A stretch of 64,000 nt of DNA, from NCBI GenBank assembly GCA_036435485.1, contig CM071599.1, positions 207,675,178 through 207,739,177 of the forward strand, written 5' to 3'. A program made the translations under genes and the position numbers. Of this stretch, positions 11,239 to 22,975 are shown piece after piece; position 1 is the stretch's first letter, and each line of letters begins with the position of its first letter. The stretch is from Saposhnikovia divaricata (Eukaryota; Streptophyta; Magnoliopsida; Apiales; Apiaceae). The notes below the pieces were generated by a model, which was not told where the DNA came from, did no database searches, and saw only the letters and a program-made list of their open reading frames with translations.

Positions 11239-12259
11239 TTTAGCGGCAAGGCATATCTACAAAACAAGCACTTACCAACTCAATGTTTTGGTACCCATAT
11301 AGGTTTGGGTCCAAATTGGTTAGTAGAAATAGTATATAAAATATTTAAATCAGCTTTCTTGATCCACATTTGGACCACTTTTGTTTACTAATGGTAAGCT
11401 GTTTTCCTTCTGACAGAAGCATTCTGGCGTGCTGTTTGTACCCTGACTGGTCCATTCTGGTAAGCTGTTTTCGCTTTATGATCTACTTGAGCCACACAAT
11501 GTATTTCCAAATGGCCTTTTCCACCACACTTGTTGCATGTCTTCCAAGGCATAGCATAGTTGTAAGGTATGCCATTTCTTCCATCATATTTAAGCGCACC
11601 ATGCTTTTTGTTGAAGTTTAAGCCAACTCCTTCTCTAAACAAGGGACATTTGCCTTCTTCATCATTGTCTTTAAGCTGTCTTCTCCTTGAACAAACGTTT
11701 CCATCCCTTTCTCGAGATCCTTGACCTCTTTTTCCAGGAGAGAGATCAGTTCAGCTTGCTGTTTGATCAGAATGGCGTGCTGTTTGTTTGCACATTCAGC
11801 TTGCTGTTTTCTCTTCCCGGCATATTTTGAAGACTCGGCTTGGCTAGATTCCTTAATCTTGTATGATTCTATACACCATCTCTAGCTATAATCTTTGACC
11901 TCAAATCCCTGAGTTCTTTCATAAGAACCTCATTCCATTGTATAATTAATTTATTAACTCCTTCGAATTGAATGAGTTTCTCCTTTAAATCAGCAATAAG
12001 ATCATCATGGTTGATTTCAGGAGCCTTTTCAACCATTAAATCAGAAATGATTTTCTTCAAATGAGTATTCTTCTTTTCAAGCTCATTATTTTTATTTTTC
12101 AATTCCATGAACTCAATGATAGATACATTACTTGGCACATGCATGGTTAGTTCATCTAGCATGGTAGAAGTAGAAGGTAAATCAGAGTTAATTGAGTTTA
12201 CCTCACTTGCATCATCCGAATTTGAATAATCATTATCCACATTTTCTTCTCTTATGGAT
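11239..12259 (-). pseudogene. Gag C-terminal part of the SIRE-type element (broken)
   Basis: Minus-strand pieces: a charged coiled-coil segment (11869-12259, ELEKKNTHLKK and DLKEKLIQF), then a CCHC zinc knuckle CNKCGGKGHLEIHC within 11388-11642. Stops and frame changes lie between them and before pol. The nested element starts at 12265 and separates this part from the N-terminal gag at 20868-21401. Several GCTTGCTGTTT words lie here (for example near 11752 and 11794). Confidence 0.8.
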
Positions 12260-12264
12260 CCTTC
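12260..12264. repeat. Target site duplication of the nested copia element (left)
   Basis: CCTTC before the left LTR, repeated at 20863-20867 after the right LTR. Confidence 0.9.
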
Positions 12265-13950
12265 TGAAAGAGAAGTGTCCTAAATCCAATCATGGATGAT
12301 GAGTTAGGATGAACTTTCTTGTAATCTTAGTAGATTTTATGATTATTAGTAAAAGACATATTTGTCTTTATACGGGCTTTATCTATTTAAAGTGTTTTAA
12401 ATCAGATGTTCCATAGTTTAGAGTAAAGCTTCTAGAATTATAATGAGATTATAATAGTGAGATCTAGAAGATGATAACACTAAACTTAAATTGTTCCTGA
12501 TCATAGGATAACTAATTGGAAGTTAGTCAATCCGTAAAGATCGGTACATACTATACTTGCTTCTTCGGAAGGATGTCTGTTCTCATAGGCATTTGTGTGA
12601 TGACACTATAGTTAGTATGTAGGTGCTCATTGGGGAATGAGTTCACTGAACATGACTCGATCACTTGAACAATTAATAGAGTTTACTCACGTGTCAGTAA
12701 TTGTTCATATAGTGATGGTTGTACAAATATCCTTAGACTTGAGATTGTTAGAGTCATCTTGTATATAATAAACAATGCTTTGGTTTAGTCCTTAGTCTCA
12801 AGGGCAATTAATAAGTTCTATTCTGGGCATTGGAATTTATATATGGAGATAGTTAACGATCAATAAAGGATCTGCCCCTTCCAGTAAAGGAAGAGAATAT
12901 CTTATGCTATTCTTAATATGATAGTTCAGGAATCTCTGGCCAGAGTGAATGAAATTAGAAATTAGTTTCTAATTTGCATTAACATGAATTATACATAAAG
13001 AATAAGGAATGCATATGATTAAATTAGAAAGGTTTGACACGAGATCTATGCCTTGTATTTAATCGGGATATTGTTAGGGCAGAAGGAATTTATTGTACGA
13101 TAACCAGTCACTGAATAGGTTCTGTATTCCTGGCGATGAATTCATATTATCCGGATAGTCGCGATATATTAAAAAGTATCACTCACGATGTAGAATAAAT
13201 TTAATTATAACGATAATTATTTTTAACGAATTAATTGTAATTCGTATAAATAATAATAAATAGTTTATTATTATTTATTTCTACTACCGGCATAATTATG
13301 ACCTAAAGGGTCACACCATAAAAGAAATATTGATGAAGATTAAGAAAAATTATTTTGGCTAATAATTATTTATTTGAGAAATAAATAATTAAATAATTAA
13401 TTAAATATGATTTAATTAATTATAAATATTAAGAAAAGTTCTTAATATAATAATTATATATTTAATCTGAGATATTAAATATATAGAGAGAATTGTTTTA
13501 AATGAAATCAATGAGAAACATGTTTTAATCATTAAAAGAGTTTTAATGATTAATTGATTAATTAATAAAGATTAATTAATCTAAAAATGCTAAAAGTCAA
13601 GAAACCACACCTAAGGTTTCTCTATAAATAGCCTTGATTCTCAAATTTCAGTAGACACCCCAGCAAACACAAAACTTGTTCAAGAAAGAGTTTCTTGAAT
13701 TTAAACAAAATTAGCCAATTATTCTCTCTTTTCTTTCTTTATTAAATTTCTTGGTGGATACCATTAGAGCACTCCACATACTGAGGAGTGATTGCAAGGA
13801 GAAGAACAAGGTTTAATTTTGAAGATCTGGAAAGCTCTCCAGGTAATTTTTCTATATTCTCAAATTTTAATATGAAATATATGCATGATTTTATAGGATT
13901 TCTATCGTATAAATTGTTATACACGTTCCGCATCTGTAGAAATTCCTTCA
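12265..13950 (+). repeat. 5' LTR of the nested copia element
   Basis: 1686 bp, from TGAAAGAGAAGTG to GAAATTCCTTCA. AT-rich. Near-identical to 19176-20862. A TATA-like block (TCTATAAATAG) near 13620 is followed by a transcribed-leader-like stretch and may mark the start of the R region. Confidence 0.93.
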
Positions 13951-13951
13951 A

Positions 13952-13966
13952 TGGTATCAGAGCCAT
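13952..13966 (+). other. Primer binding site (initiator methionine tRNA type)
   Basis: TGGTATCAGAGCCAT, one base after the LTR. It is complementary to the 3' end of initiator tRNA-Met, as in most plant copia elements. Confidence 0.92.
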
Positions 13967-14379
13967 AGGTTGTATGCATATAGATTCCCAGAAAAAATTT
14001 GAGAATTTTTAGAGCTTGTATGGATTTATTATGAATTTTTGAAGTTCATGGAAGCTATAATCAAATTAATTATGAATTAATTCGAAATTAATTTTTTGAA
14101 ATAAAATGACTCTGGATTTAGATTGTACAAGTGTTGTAGAGAATCAGGAAATTTTTATTATATTTTTTATGTTAACAGATTATTAATTATGAATTTTTAA
14201 AGAAGTTTGGATTTATAAATGAATAATCTGTTATTAAATAATATATATAAAAACATGCTGGTGGGCTTGCATTATGAATGGCGGGCTAGAATTTTCACTT
14301 GGGCCTACTACAAGTGGGCTGCTAATTTTTATATTTAAATCAACTGTCGGCTGGTACAAGAACGTGGGGGCCGCACCAG

Positions 14380-14580
14380 AACCAACCTGTAACGCATTAG
14401 GGAAATGCGTTACATCTGTGTCACGCATAACCGTAATGCGCAACAGGTTAGTTACGCGTATCCAGAATGCGCAACAGGGCATCATCAGCGAGTGAACTTT
14501 CGGAAGGCGCGTGCGGGCGCGTGGCTGCTCCATTCGGGGCGTGGTTGGTGGCGTTGGATTCGTATTGACGCCGCGGTTCT
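14380..14580 (+). repeat. GC-richer hairpin block in the leader of the nested element
   Basis: GTAACGCAT and ATGCGTTAC (14389-14397 and 14405-14413) form a perfect 9-bp stem with a 7-base loop. Related words (AATGCGCAACAGG, TTACGCGTATCC) follow. The block is far more GC-rich than its surroundings. No coding assigned. Confidence 0.65.
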
Positions 14581-15479
14581 AATGAATGGGTCTAATATTT
14601 TTATAAAAGTAATTTTGAAACGATTATAGCTTCCGGAAGTGTTTTAAAGCCCCGTTTTGACTGTTTAACGACTTTTAAACACAACCAATGATCCATACAT
14701 AAATTTAAAACAGTACTACATGATCTAACATGCCTACCTATGTGTTATTGAATGAATATATAGATGATATATGTCTAGGTTGAACATGAGATGCTAGATT
14801 TAGACTGATTCTTTAAACATACGGAGAATGTTAGACATCTAGGTTATAACGAAAGTGTTTCGTAACCTTAATATGATTAAAACCCATTTATTTTAAATGG
14901 TAATTTAACTATTTAATTATTTCGATAATTGTTTCGAAAGTGTTTTAAATAGTTTAATTGTTTTAATGCAATTTATGATACATAGAGATGTATATAATTG
15001 TGTTATATGTTGTGACATGCCTACGTTTATGTTCATTTATGTTTATATATGTGATATATGCCTATGTTTACCATGAGATGCTAGATTTAGGTGAACATAA
15101 TTAACATAAGGCGTAGTTTAGACGATTTAGGTTCTGTGAAATTGTTTCACAAGTTTAATATTGATATTATGTATACAATAATGAGATTCTTGTGTTTGTG
15201 AAACACGTAATTAAATATGAATTTTCAGTATTGAAAAAGGATGATTATGGATTATGATCCATAAGAAAGTGTTATTCTGGGAATCATCCAATTATCGATT
15301 ATTGATTTGAAATATTTAATTTAAAAGGAAGAATCTCTTTATAATATGATTATGATTGTAACATAATATAACCTCAAATATTAAATATGTCAAGTAAAAA
15401 TTTACCAAAGACACAAAAGGGTTTGTGTCGGCAATGGTATTCCATCATGATAGAAAGTGTTTCTTGTTTTCGGTTTATT

Positions 15480-16170
15480 GTCGTTTCGTGCTACAGCCGA
15501 GGGCTTTGTTACCGATCAACATGAAAGTACTTGTCTATTACATTAGATGTGTACAAAATTAAATTTCAGTGGTCGTTACGTGCTACAGCCGTGGGCTATT
15601 GGAATCTAATTTAATTGTACGAGATGATGGTTTTGACTTGATTTAATATTGAGATTAGTTGTGTTTTCATTATAGATTTAGATTATCTATTAAATTAAAA
15701 CACGAAAGACTTATAGGTTCATACGAAAATGTTTCGTGACCTAAGTAAAATAAAACCCTCTTTAATTAAATATCAAGTGATAAAATGGCCAAAGGCACAA
15801 CGGGCTTGTGTCGGTCATAGCCTTCCAACATGGTAGAAAGTAGTTCTTATTTTAGGGCATTGTCGTTTTGTGCCACAGCCGAGGGTTTTGTTTCTGAAAT
15901 AAGGGGTACTGTTCTATTACATTAGATGCGTGAATTAATTAGAGTTCAATGGTCGTTACGTGCCACAGCCGTGGGCTATTGAAATCTAATTAAATTTGAA
16001 CGAGATGTTGGGTTTAACTTGACTTAGAATATTGAATTTTGACGTGCCACGGCCGTGATTCAATGATTCAAGAGGCTAAAGATAAAAGGGAATAACATGA
16101 GATGTAATTGACAAGAGTTGTCTGCCTATGGAACATCACATGGCGTTTCGTGCCACAGCCGGGGTTGTGT
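15480..16170 (+). repeat. Dispersed CGT(T/A)CGTGCCACAGCCG repeat family
   Basis: At least six copies of a motif like CGTGCCACAGCCGTGGGC occur near 15486, 15579, 15866, 15957, 16041 and 16146. They come in two alternating types, one followed by GGGCTTTGTT and one by GGGCTATTG, with about 90 and 380 bp spacing. CCAC-AGCC-GTGG is a small hairpin. This part of the internal region has no open frame. Confidence 0.75.
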
Positions 16171-17949
16171 GATGGAAAGTAGGATCCCTATTCTCACTAG
16201 CATTGTGAATGCTCAATTATATATATAGAGGGTTATATAATTTAGATAAATAGTGGGAGCTACCAATGAATAAAGACCCGATTCATTTGGTGTTAAGATT
16301 ATAAAATTGAATAATCTACTTATGTTGTTAATTTTAAAGATTTTAAGATATAAATGTGATGTCTTCTGCACTGTAGAATTAGCATAATGGATGCTAGGTC
16401 AATGACTAATTGACAAGAAAAGTGAGAATAGTTTTCACAGGTAGAATAGATTGTTTTTCGTCTTGAACTCACCAATCTTCGCAAGTTGTGAGAGATGTAT
16501 CTAACGATGAGTGGAATGTCTCGTTGATCTACAAGGGTTGTTAGATGAATAAGTAAGGGACAAAGATATCAGATATCAATGTTGTTTATTAAAAAACAAC
16601 ATTTTAACAATAATTCTGTCAATGACCTTGTTTTATATGATCAATTAGATTGTTCGTTTATATAACTGGTCTTCAAGATGGATATATAGTTAATTCAAGA
16701 TGTGATCTTGAAATCTCATTGTAAGAATAAAGTCAAGATAAGATCTTGAGGTCTTATTGTAAGAATAAGAAGGTGAGTTAAAAAGACACAATCTTTGAAA
16801 TAAATGTTAGCCAAGAAAACAAAGGCATTAACTTCCACTTAATTAGGATAGGATATTGGAATTGGATTATGTATGATATGTCTTACAGAATCAAGGAAGT
16901 TGAAAGTTAGTGTAACCTCAACTTCAATTTAAGTTTGTTAATAGTTGAAACAAGTCAATCATTTACTTGGGTATTAGATACTACTTTGGTTCAAGGATTA
17001 CGAATCATAACCAAAGGACAAGTAAATAGCTAGACATCGATAAAGTCCTAGATAATTGAAATAGAACAACTGTTGTTGTTTCAATTATGAAAACTTGTTT
17101 GATTTGTCGTGCTGTTGGACTTATGTTTCATATTGAACAAACTGGATATAATGAGATAGATCAGGTTTGATACCTTGTAACATTCAATGATGATCAATGT
17201 AAATAAGGATATGTGTATTTGTTGAAATACAAAATCCAAGTTTTATTGATAGGTTCAATGAATGCTAAGGTATGACAACGAACTATTTAAGAGTATTGAA
17301 AACATTCAATGAGATCGAGGTTTGTCAATATTTAAATAGTAAGTTCCTGAATTATTTCACATGTCATGATATTAGTTCACTAAAGACTCTTGTTAGACAA
17401 GGTTCAGTTCATAGAGAATGATATCAATAATTCCAGTACCTATTAAGAACATGACTTAGTAGAATAGTCAAACTACTCGATAAGGTATCCTCAACATACG
17501 TTAACTAAAGTCTGCATGAGATGTAGAGTAAGGAAACACAAGTCTCAATTGTCTTGAGATTTGAGGTTGTCTAACTTATGTCAAGAGTTGAATAAGTAAG
17601 AGACTGAATCTGAATAGAGTTGATTTGTGGTTAGTCTTAAACAGGGTTTAGGACAAGGTTTTGCAATCTTGCTGAGCAAGGAGTATTTATAGACACTGGG
17701 AGTGCTTGTTTACTCCATTTTTGGAAAAAAAAATAGTTTAACCTTCAAGGGCTCAGTGGGAGCTGTAGTGAACTTGATGAAGTTCAAGAACCAAAAATCA
17801 TCACGGATTAAGTATGGAACATATTTGAGTAGTAGAACTTTCTGTACAACAACACTGTTGTAATCTAGGAGGGTATCATGGTTTCATCATTTAGAATGGT
17901 GATGCAATATCCACTAAAAATGATAACGACAATGTTTTTGAGTTTTAAA

Positions 17950-19140
17950 TGACTCTGAGAAATGACAGAGTGTCATGGAATCTATAATGGTTTTGTAAGA
18001 GAGTTTATGAATGGATGGCAAGGTAAAGACCTTTACTGCCAGGCTAGTTGTAAAGGTTTAAGTGAAGATAGTATGATTACCTTAAAGAAACCTTTATCGA
18101 ATAGCCATGACCAAAACCATTAAGATTTCGCTTGCATGCTTCTCGGTAATGGAACATTAATTTTGATGAGATAGTCAAAGAGTTTGATTTTATCAAAAAG
18201 GTGAATGATCCATTTAATGGTACAGGAGTTTAGTGGGAGTAATGTAACATATTAATATATATGGATATATTAGTAAAAATACACCTTTGATATTTTTGGT
18301 TTTCATTAGAATTAAGCTATCAAAGAATTTCTCCTTGGACTAGGGTTAGGCCTCGAATAAACTAATGGTAATGATCTATGTTGATAGATCATGATTAGGA
18401 TAAGAGGTCTGACGCAAAATAATGTACATTGATTGGATGCTAAAGTGTTTAGCATGGACACTCCTAGTGATGTTTCATGCTGATGAACATGGGAGAATAT
18501 CTCTCTGAGAGAGAGGACACGTGAATGGAATATCTCTGAATCCATTATGTGCTACAAATAATGATGTTTCTTGTTGTGACAAGAAAGTATCAATTTACTC
18601 CTAAGAGAAAAGGATCAAATGATAATAAAATATTGTTTTATACTTCAGAAGTATGGCAATATATTTATTTTCTCTGATGGATCTTGTAAACTCAAAGTTT
18701 AATCAAGATCAGTTTGATAGTAGATTTAGTTTGGGGCATTTGATAGTCCTGAGTGGAAAAACAGTGAGTTGAAATAGTTTCAAGCAGTAGACACTCGTTA
18801 ATATTAGATCAGAAAGCATGGTGTGTTTTGTTGCAAGTTTGTTGTAACAGTGGATTGGAAAATTAGTTTCTGTGTTGGGTTAGTTTCTGGTAGATAATAA
18901 GTCATTGAGTTGTAATATGACAACTCAAAGGGCATTAGATTAGTACATGCTAAGGAACCGTGATCCCATCTAAGGTCTAAACACATAATTGCGACTCTCT
19001 CATCCGATTAGGGAAATCGATGAAAGAGAGGTTGTCAACATTGAGAAAGTTGACATACACAAACAACGTAGTAGACCTATTGTTAAAGCCGTTTATCAAA
19101 ATTACTTTGATCTTCACATAAGTGAAGATAGGTATGTGAT
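17950..19140 (+). pseudogene. Decayed copia RT and RNase H of the nested element
   Basis: Translated in shifting frames with many stops, the stretch still shows DGKVKTFTARLV (near 18010), a KCFSMDTPSD segment (near 18445), an AKEP-SH-RSKHI segment (near 18948) and EKVDIHK (near 19043). These match, in order, the RT palm entry, RT thumb, RNase H end and tail of copia polyproteins. No gag, protease or integrase could be recognised upstream (13967-17950), apart from repeats. Confidence 0.75.
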
Positions 19141-19164
19141 ACCGAAGTGATTGGTTTTTAGTAC

Positions 19165-19175
19165 AAGTGGGAGAT
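19165..19175 (+). other. Polypurine tract of the nested element
   Basis: AAGTGGGAGAT directly before the 3' LTR. Confidence 0.8.
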
Positions 19176-20862
19176 TGAAAGAGAAGTGTCCTAAATCCAA
19201 TCATGGATGATGAGTTAGGATGAACTTTCTTGTAATCTTAGTAGATTTTATGATTATTAGTAAAAGACATATTTGTCTTTATATGGGCTTTATCTATTTA
19301 AAGTGTTTTAAATCAGATGTTCCATAGTTTAGAGTAAAGCTTCTAGAATTATAATGAGATTATAATAGTGAGATCTAGAAGATGATAACACTAAACTTAA
19401 ATTGTTCCTGATCATAGGATAACTAATTGGAAGTTAGTCAATCCGTAAAGATCGGTACATACTATACTTGCTTCTTCGGAAGGATGTCTGTTCTCATAGG
19501 CATTTGTGTGATGACACTATAGTTAGTATGTAGGTGCTCATTGGGGAATGAGTTCACTGAACATGACTCGATCACTTGAACAATTAATAGAGTTTACTCA
19601 CGTGTCAGTAATTGTTCATATAGTGATGGTTGTACAAATATCCTTAGACTTGAGATTGTTAGAGTCATCTTGTATATAATAAACAATGCTTTGGTTTAGT
19701 CCTTAGTCTCAAGGGCAATTAATAAGTTCTATTCTGGGCATTGGAATTTATATATGGAGATAGTTAACGATCAATAAAGGATCTGCCCCTTCCAATAAAG
19801 GAAGAGAATATCCTATGCTATTCTTAATATGATAGTTCAGGAATCTCTGGCCAGAGTGAATGAAATTAGAAATTAGTTTCTAATTTGCATTAACATGAAT
19901 TATACATAAAGAATAAGGAATGCATATGATTAAATTAGAAAGGTTTGACACGAGATCTATGCCTTGTATTTAATCGGGATATTGTTAGGGCAGAAGGAAT
20001 TTATTGTACGATAACCAGTCACTGAATAGGTTCTGTATTCCTGGCGATGAATTCATATTATCCGGATAGTCGCGATATATTAAAAAGTATCACTCACGAT
20101 GTAGAATAAATTTAATTATAACGATAATTATTTTTAACGAATTAATTGTAATTCGTATAAATAATAATAAATAGTTTATTATTATTTATTTCTACTACCG
20201 GCATAATTATGAACCTAAAGGGTCACACCATAAAAGAAATATTGATGAAGATTAAGAAAAATTATTTTGGCTAATAATTATTTATTTGAGAAATAAATAA
20301 TTAAATAATTAATTAAATATGATTTAATTAATTATAAATATTAAGAAAAGTTCTTAATATAATAATTATATATTTAATCTGAGATATTAAATATATAGAG
20401 AGAATTGTTTTAAATGAAATCAATGAGAAACATGTTTTAATCATTAAAAGAGTTTTAATGATTAATTGATTAATTAATAAAGATTAATTAATCTAAAAAT
20501 GCTAAAAGTCAAGAAACCACACCTAAGGTTTCTCTATAAATAGCCTTGATTCTCAGATTTCACTAGACACCCCAGCAAACACAAAACTTGTTCAAGAAAG
20601 AGTTTCTTGAATTTAAACAAAATTAGCCAATTATTCTCTCTTTTCTTTCTTTATTAAATTTCTTGGTGGATACCATTAGAGCACTCCACATACTAAGGAG
20701 TGATTGCAAGGAGAAGAACAAGGTTTAATTTTGAAGATCTGGAAAGCTCTCCAGGTAATTTTTCTATATTCTCAAATTTTAATCTGAAATATATGCATGA
20801 TTTTATAGGATTTCTATCGTATAAATTGTTATACACGTTCTGCATCTGTAGAAATTCCTTCA
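19176..20862 (+). repeat. 3' LTR of the nested copia element
   Basis: 1687 bp. Differs from the 5' LTR by about ten substitutions and one single-base insertion. Confidence 0.93.
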
Positions 20863-20867
20863 CCTTC

Positions 20868-21401
20868 ATCATCAATACCAACAAAGGCTAGATTGTCCAT
20901 CTCATCACTTGAGTCATCATTAGAAGCTGATTCCTCATCATCATTCCATGTTAGGAGTGGCGCCTTAGATTTATCTGTGTCACATGAAGCAGCTTGCTGT
21001 TTTGGATTGACGTCACACGAAGCAGCTTGCTGTTTTGGATTGACACATACTTCTTTTGTTGTAGCTTGATAATGTATTTCTGAGGTATCCCATATCTCCT
21101 TTGCTGTGATGCACGAACTGACCTTGGCAAAATTTGAATATGAAAGACCACAAATCAGCGTGTACTTGGCATTTCCATTATAGCTTGCTTTTATCATTTC
21201 TTCCCCGGTAAGATCATCAACATATTTTGGCTTGCCGTTTTCATCCAGAAAGGTAAATGGACCATCTTTAACAACCAACCATTCAAGTGGATTTCTGATC
21301 AGAATCATCTTCATCCTTAGTCTCCATAAATCATAATTTTTTGTACCAACGAGAAGTGGTGGCATGTTTAATGATTCTCCCTCTTCATAAATGTGTGCCA
21401 T
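20868..21401 (-). pseudogene. Gag N-terminal part of the SIRE-type element (split by insertion)
   Basis: Starts at ATG 21401 (minus). About 178 residues: copia gag entry (LLVGTKNYDLWRLRMKMIL, GEEMIKASYNGNAKYTLICGL, AKEIWDTSEIHY), then directly a duplicated PKQQAASCD unit and an acidic stretch (DDEESASNDDSSDEMDNLAF). Known: copia gag normally has about 100-150 more residues after AKEIWD. That part appears to be deleted here, just where the repeat word sits. The frame ends at the CCTTC target site of the nested element and resumes at 12259. Confidence 0.85.
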
Positions 21402-21438
21402 AGGATCTGTACTTTCCTGTTACAGAAATGTTAGTACA

Positions 21439-21455
21439 CCAAAGCTCTGATACCA
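21439..21455 (-). other. Primer binding site of the SIRE-type element
   Basis: On the minus strand TGGTATCAGAGCTTTGG, two bases after the 5' LTR. Initiator tRNA-Met type. Confidence 0.93.
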
Positions 21456-21457
21456 AT

Positions 21458-22970
21458 TGAAAAACAACACCTAGAGGGGGGTGAATAGGTGTTTATGGCT
21501 AACAATCGTATTTTATGAACTATTTTAAAAATTACTACAAACAGCTTGCTGTTTGTGTTTTATCAGTTTGCAAATGGTAAGCTGTTTGTAACTAAAATGC
21601 AGAAAATTAAAGAACACAAGATCTTTTAGCCAGGTTCGACCCCTAAACCCCTATGGTCTACGTCCTGGTCCCTTACCAACTTGGTAAGAGAATATATTAT
21701 TGATCAAATATAAACCAATTACAAGATCCAACAATATATCTCCCTTACACCCTTGCTGCTTACAAATGGCTTGCTGTTTCCTGTGCTGAACTAGCTCTCT
21801 AAGCAATACTTCCCAAATATCCTTCTCTAGCCTAGTTCGACCCACCCTAAACCTTACGCCAACCTTGTACAGCAACAAATCAATTACAACTTGAACAATA
21901 CAAAGATTTAAATAGATACAACTCAACCTATGAACCCTCTGAATATATATATATATATGCGTGTATAAAGAGGTTTGATGGTTTAAAAGAATTTTGCAAT
22001 GAAATCTTTGAAGTTGTGTGTGTATATCTTGTTTCTGCACTTTGTTGATATTTAATGGATGATAAGAACTGAGAAAGACCAGCCCTTATATAGGTAAACA
22101 AGAATATTTTGAACTTAAGATAGAAAGGCTCCAACGGTATATAATTTCTTGAAGCCGTTGATAGTGATTGTTGTTTTAAACGATTTTGGAGGAGCTTGAA
22201 TGTATGTATCAGTTGAGAGAGAAGATGGAGCGTGTATAGTATGAAGAATAATGTTTGATATGATGAAGTAAGCATCCCCATGTGACTTGTTTGAGTGGAG
22301 CTTAAAGTATAGTAAAGTAGAATGTTACTTTACTTAGTTTAAGTGAAGGAATCAATTTTGTCTCCCAAAATGTGTGGGCTATGAGTACTGGCATGCTAGA
22401 AAATATTCAGAGGGCCCCTACAAATATTCCTAACAATATTTCCGTTGCATGCTCCTTGAATTCCGAATTGTTCTTTAATTCTGTCAGACACAATCAGCTT
22501 GCTGTTTGTGAAGCTGGCACGCTGTTTGTGAGACTGGTATGCTGATTGTCCATGCATTTGGCTTGCTGTTTGTGATATACTGATTATATAATCAGTAAGC
22601 TAATTTTTCCTGCAAAACCAGGTTAGTACAGTACCGAAATAACATAGCAAGTTCATGTCAGCTTGCTGTTTTGGTTCTGGTGAGCTGAACGGATAGATGG
22701 CTTTATACTTTGCATTTCCATATCATCAACCAAGTTTCCTGAGAACATAGATATGTCTAGTTGATCTTTATCTACAGGAATTCTGAATAGTTGAAAATGG
22801 CTTGCTGTTTGTACAAATGGCTTGCTGTTTGTGACAAACTGAATATACAAGCAGTAAGCTATTATACCCTGCAAAACCAAGTTAGTTCATACACAACTAG
22901 CATGTTGTTTTATATCTACTAATAAGCCAAATGGCTTACTGTTTGTGATCATCAAAACTTAGGAGTATCA
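21458..22970 (-). repeat. 5' LTR of the SIRE-type element
   Basis: 1513 bp, partner of 5981-7499, with TACCC at 22971-22975. Includes the same palindromic word copies, mostly at matching places; some differ (for example GCTTGCTG here against GCTTGTTG near 6292). Confidence 0.93.
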
Positions 22971-22975
22971 TACCC

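Larger units (their letters stand above)
12265..20862 (+). mobile_element. Nested Ty1-copia element with young LTRs and decayed genes
   Basis: 8598 bp, plus strand, inserted in the gag of the SIRE-type element. LTRs 12265-13950 and 19176-20862, primer binding site 13952-13966, polypurine tract 19165-19175, target duplication CCTTC. The LTRs differ at only about ten sites by eye (about 0.6 percent), fewer than the host element's LTRs, as nesting requires. The internal 5.2 kb has no long frame, only stop-ridden traces of copia RT and RNase H (about 17950-19140). It was probably mobilised in trans as a defective copy. Confidence 0.92.
5981..22970 (-). mobile_element. SIRE/Maximus-type Ty1-copia retrotransposon, interrupted by a nested element
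   Basis: Full structure on the minus strand: 5' LTR 21458-22970, primer binding site 21439-21455, gag and pol, polypurine tract near 7500-7518, 3' LTR 5981-7499, TACCC target duplication. Without the 8.6-kb nested insert the element is about 8.4 kb. Protease-integrase-RT-RNase H order makes it copia. RT/RNase H wording (SRPDIMYSV, STAEGEYLAAGSCCSQLLW, KPLAEKRF) and LTRs opening with an AGAGGGGGGTGAATA-like block place it in the SIRE clade. The two LTRs differ at roughly 20-25 sites by eye, so the insertion is older than the nested one. The frame broken between gag and pol, the split gag and the altered integrase residues make this copy inactive by itself. Confidence 0.93.

Noticed and set aside
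14405..14629. Small overlapping frames in both strands of the GC-rich leader
   Set aside because: They are by-products of the GC-rich hairpin block; no start context or family.
15480..16170. CRISPR-like array of repeats and spacers
   Set aside because: Repeats are uneven, of two types and widely spaced, in plant nuclear retrotransposon DNA. No cas genes.
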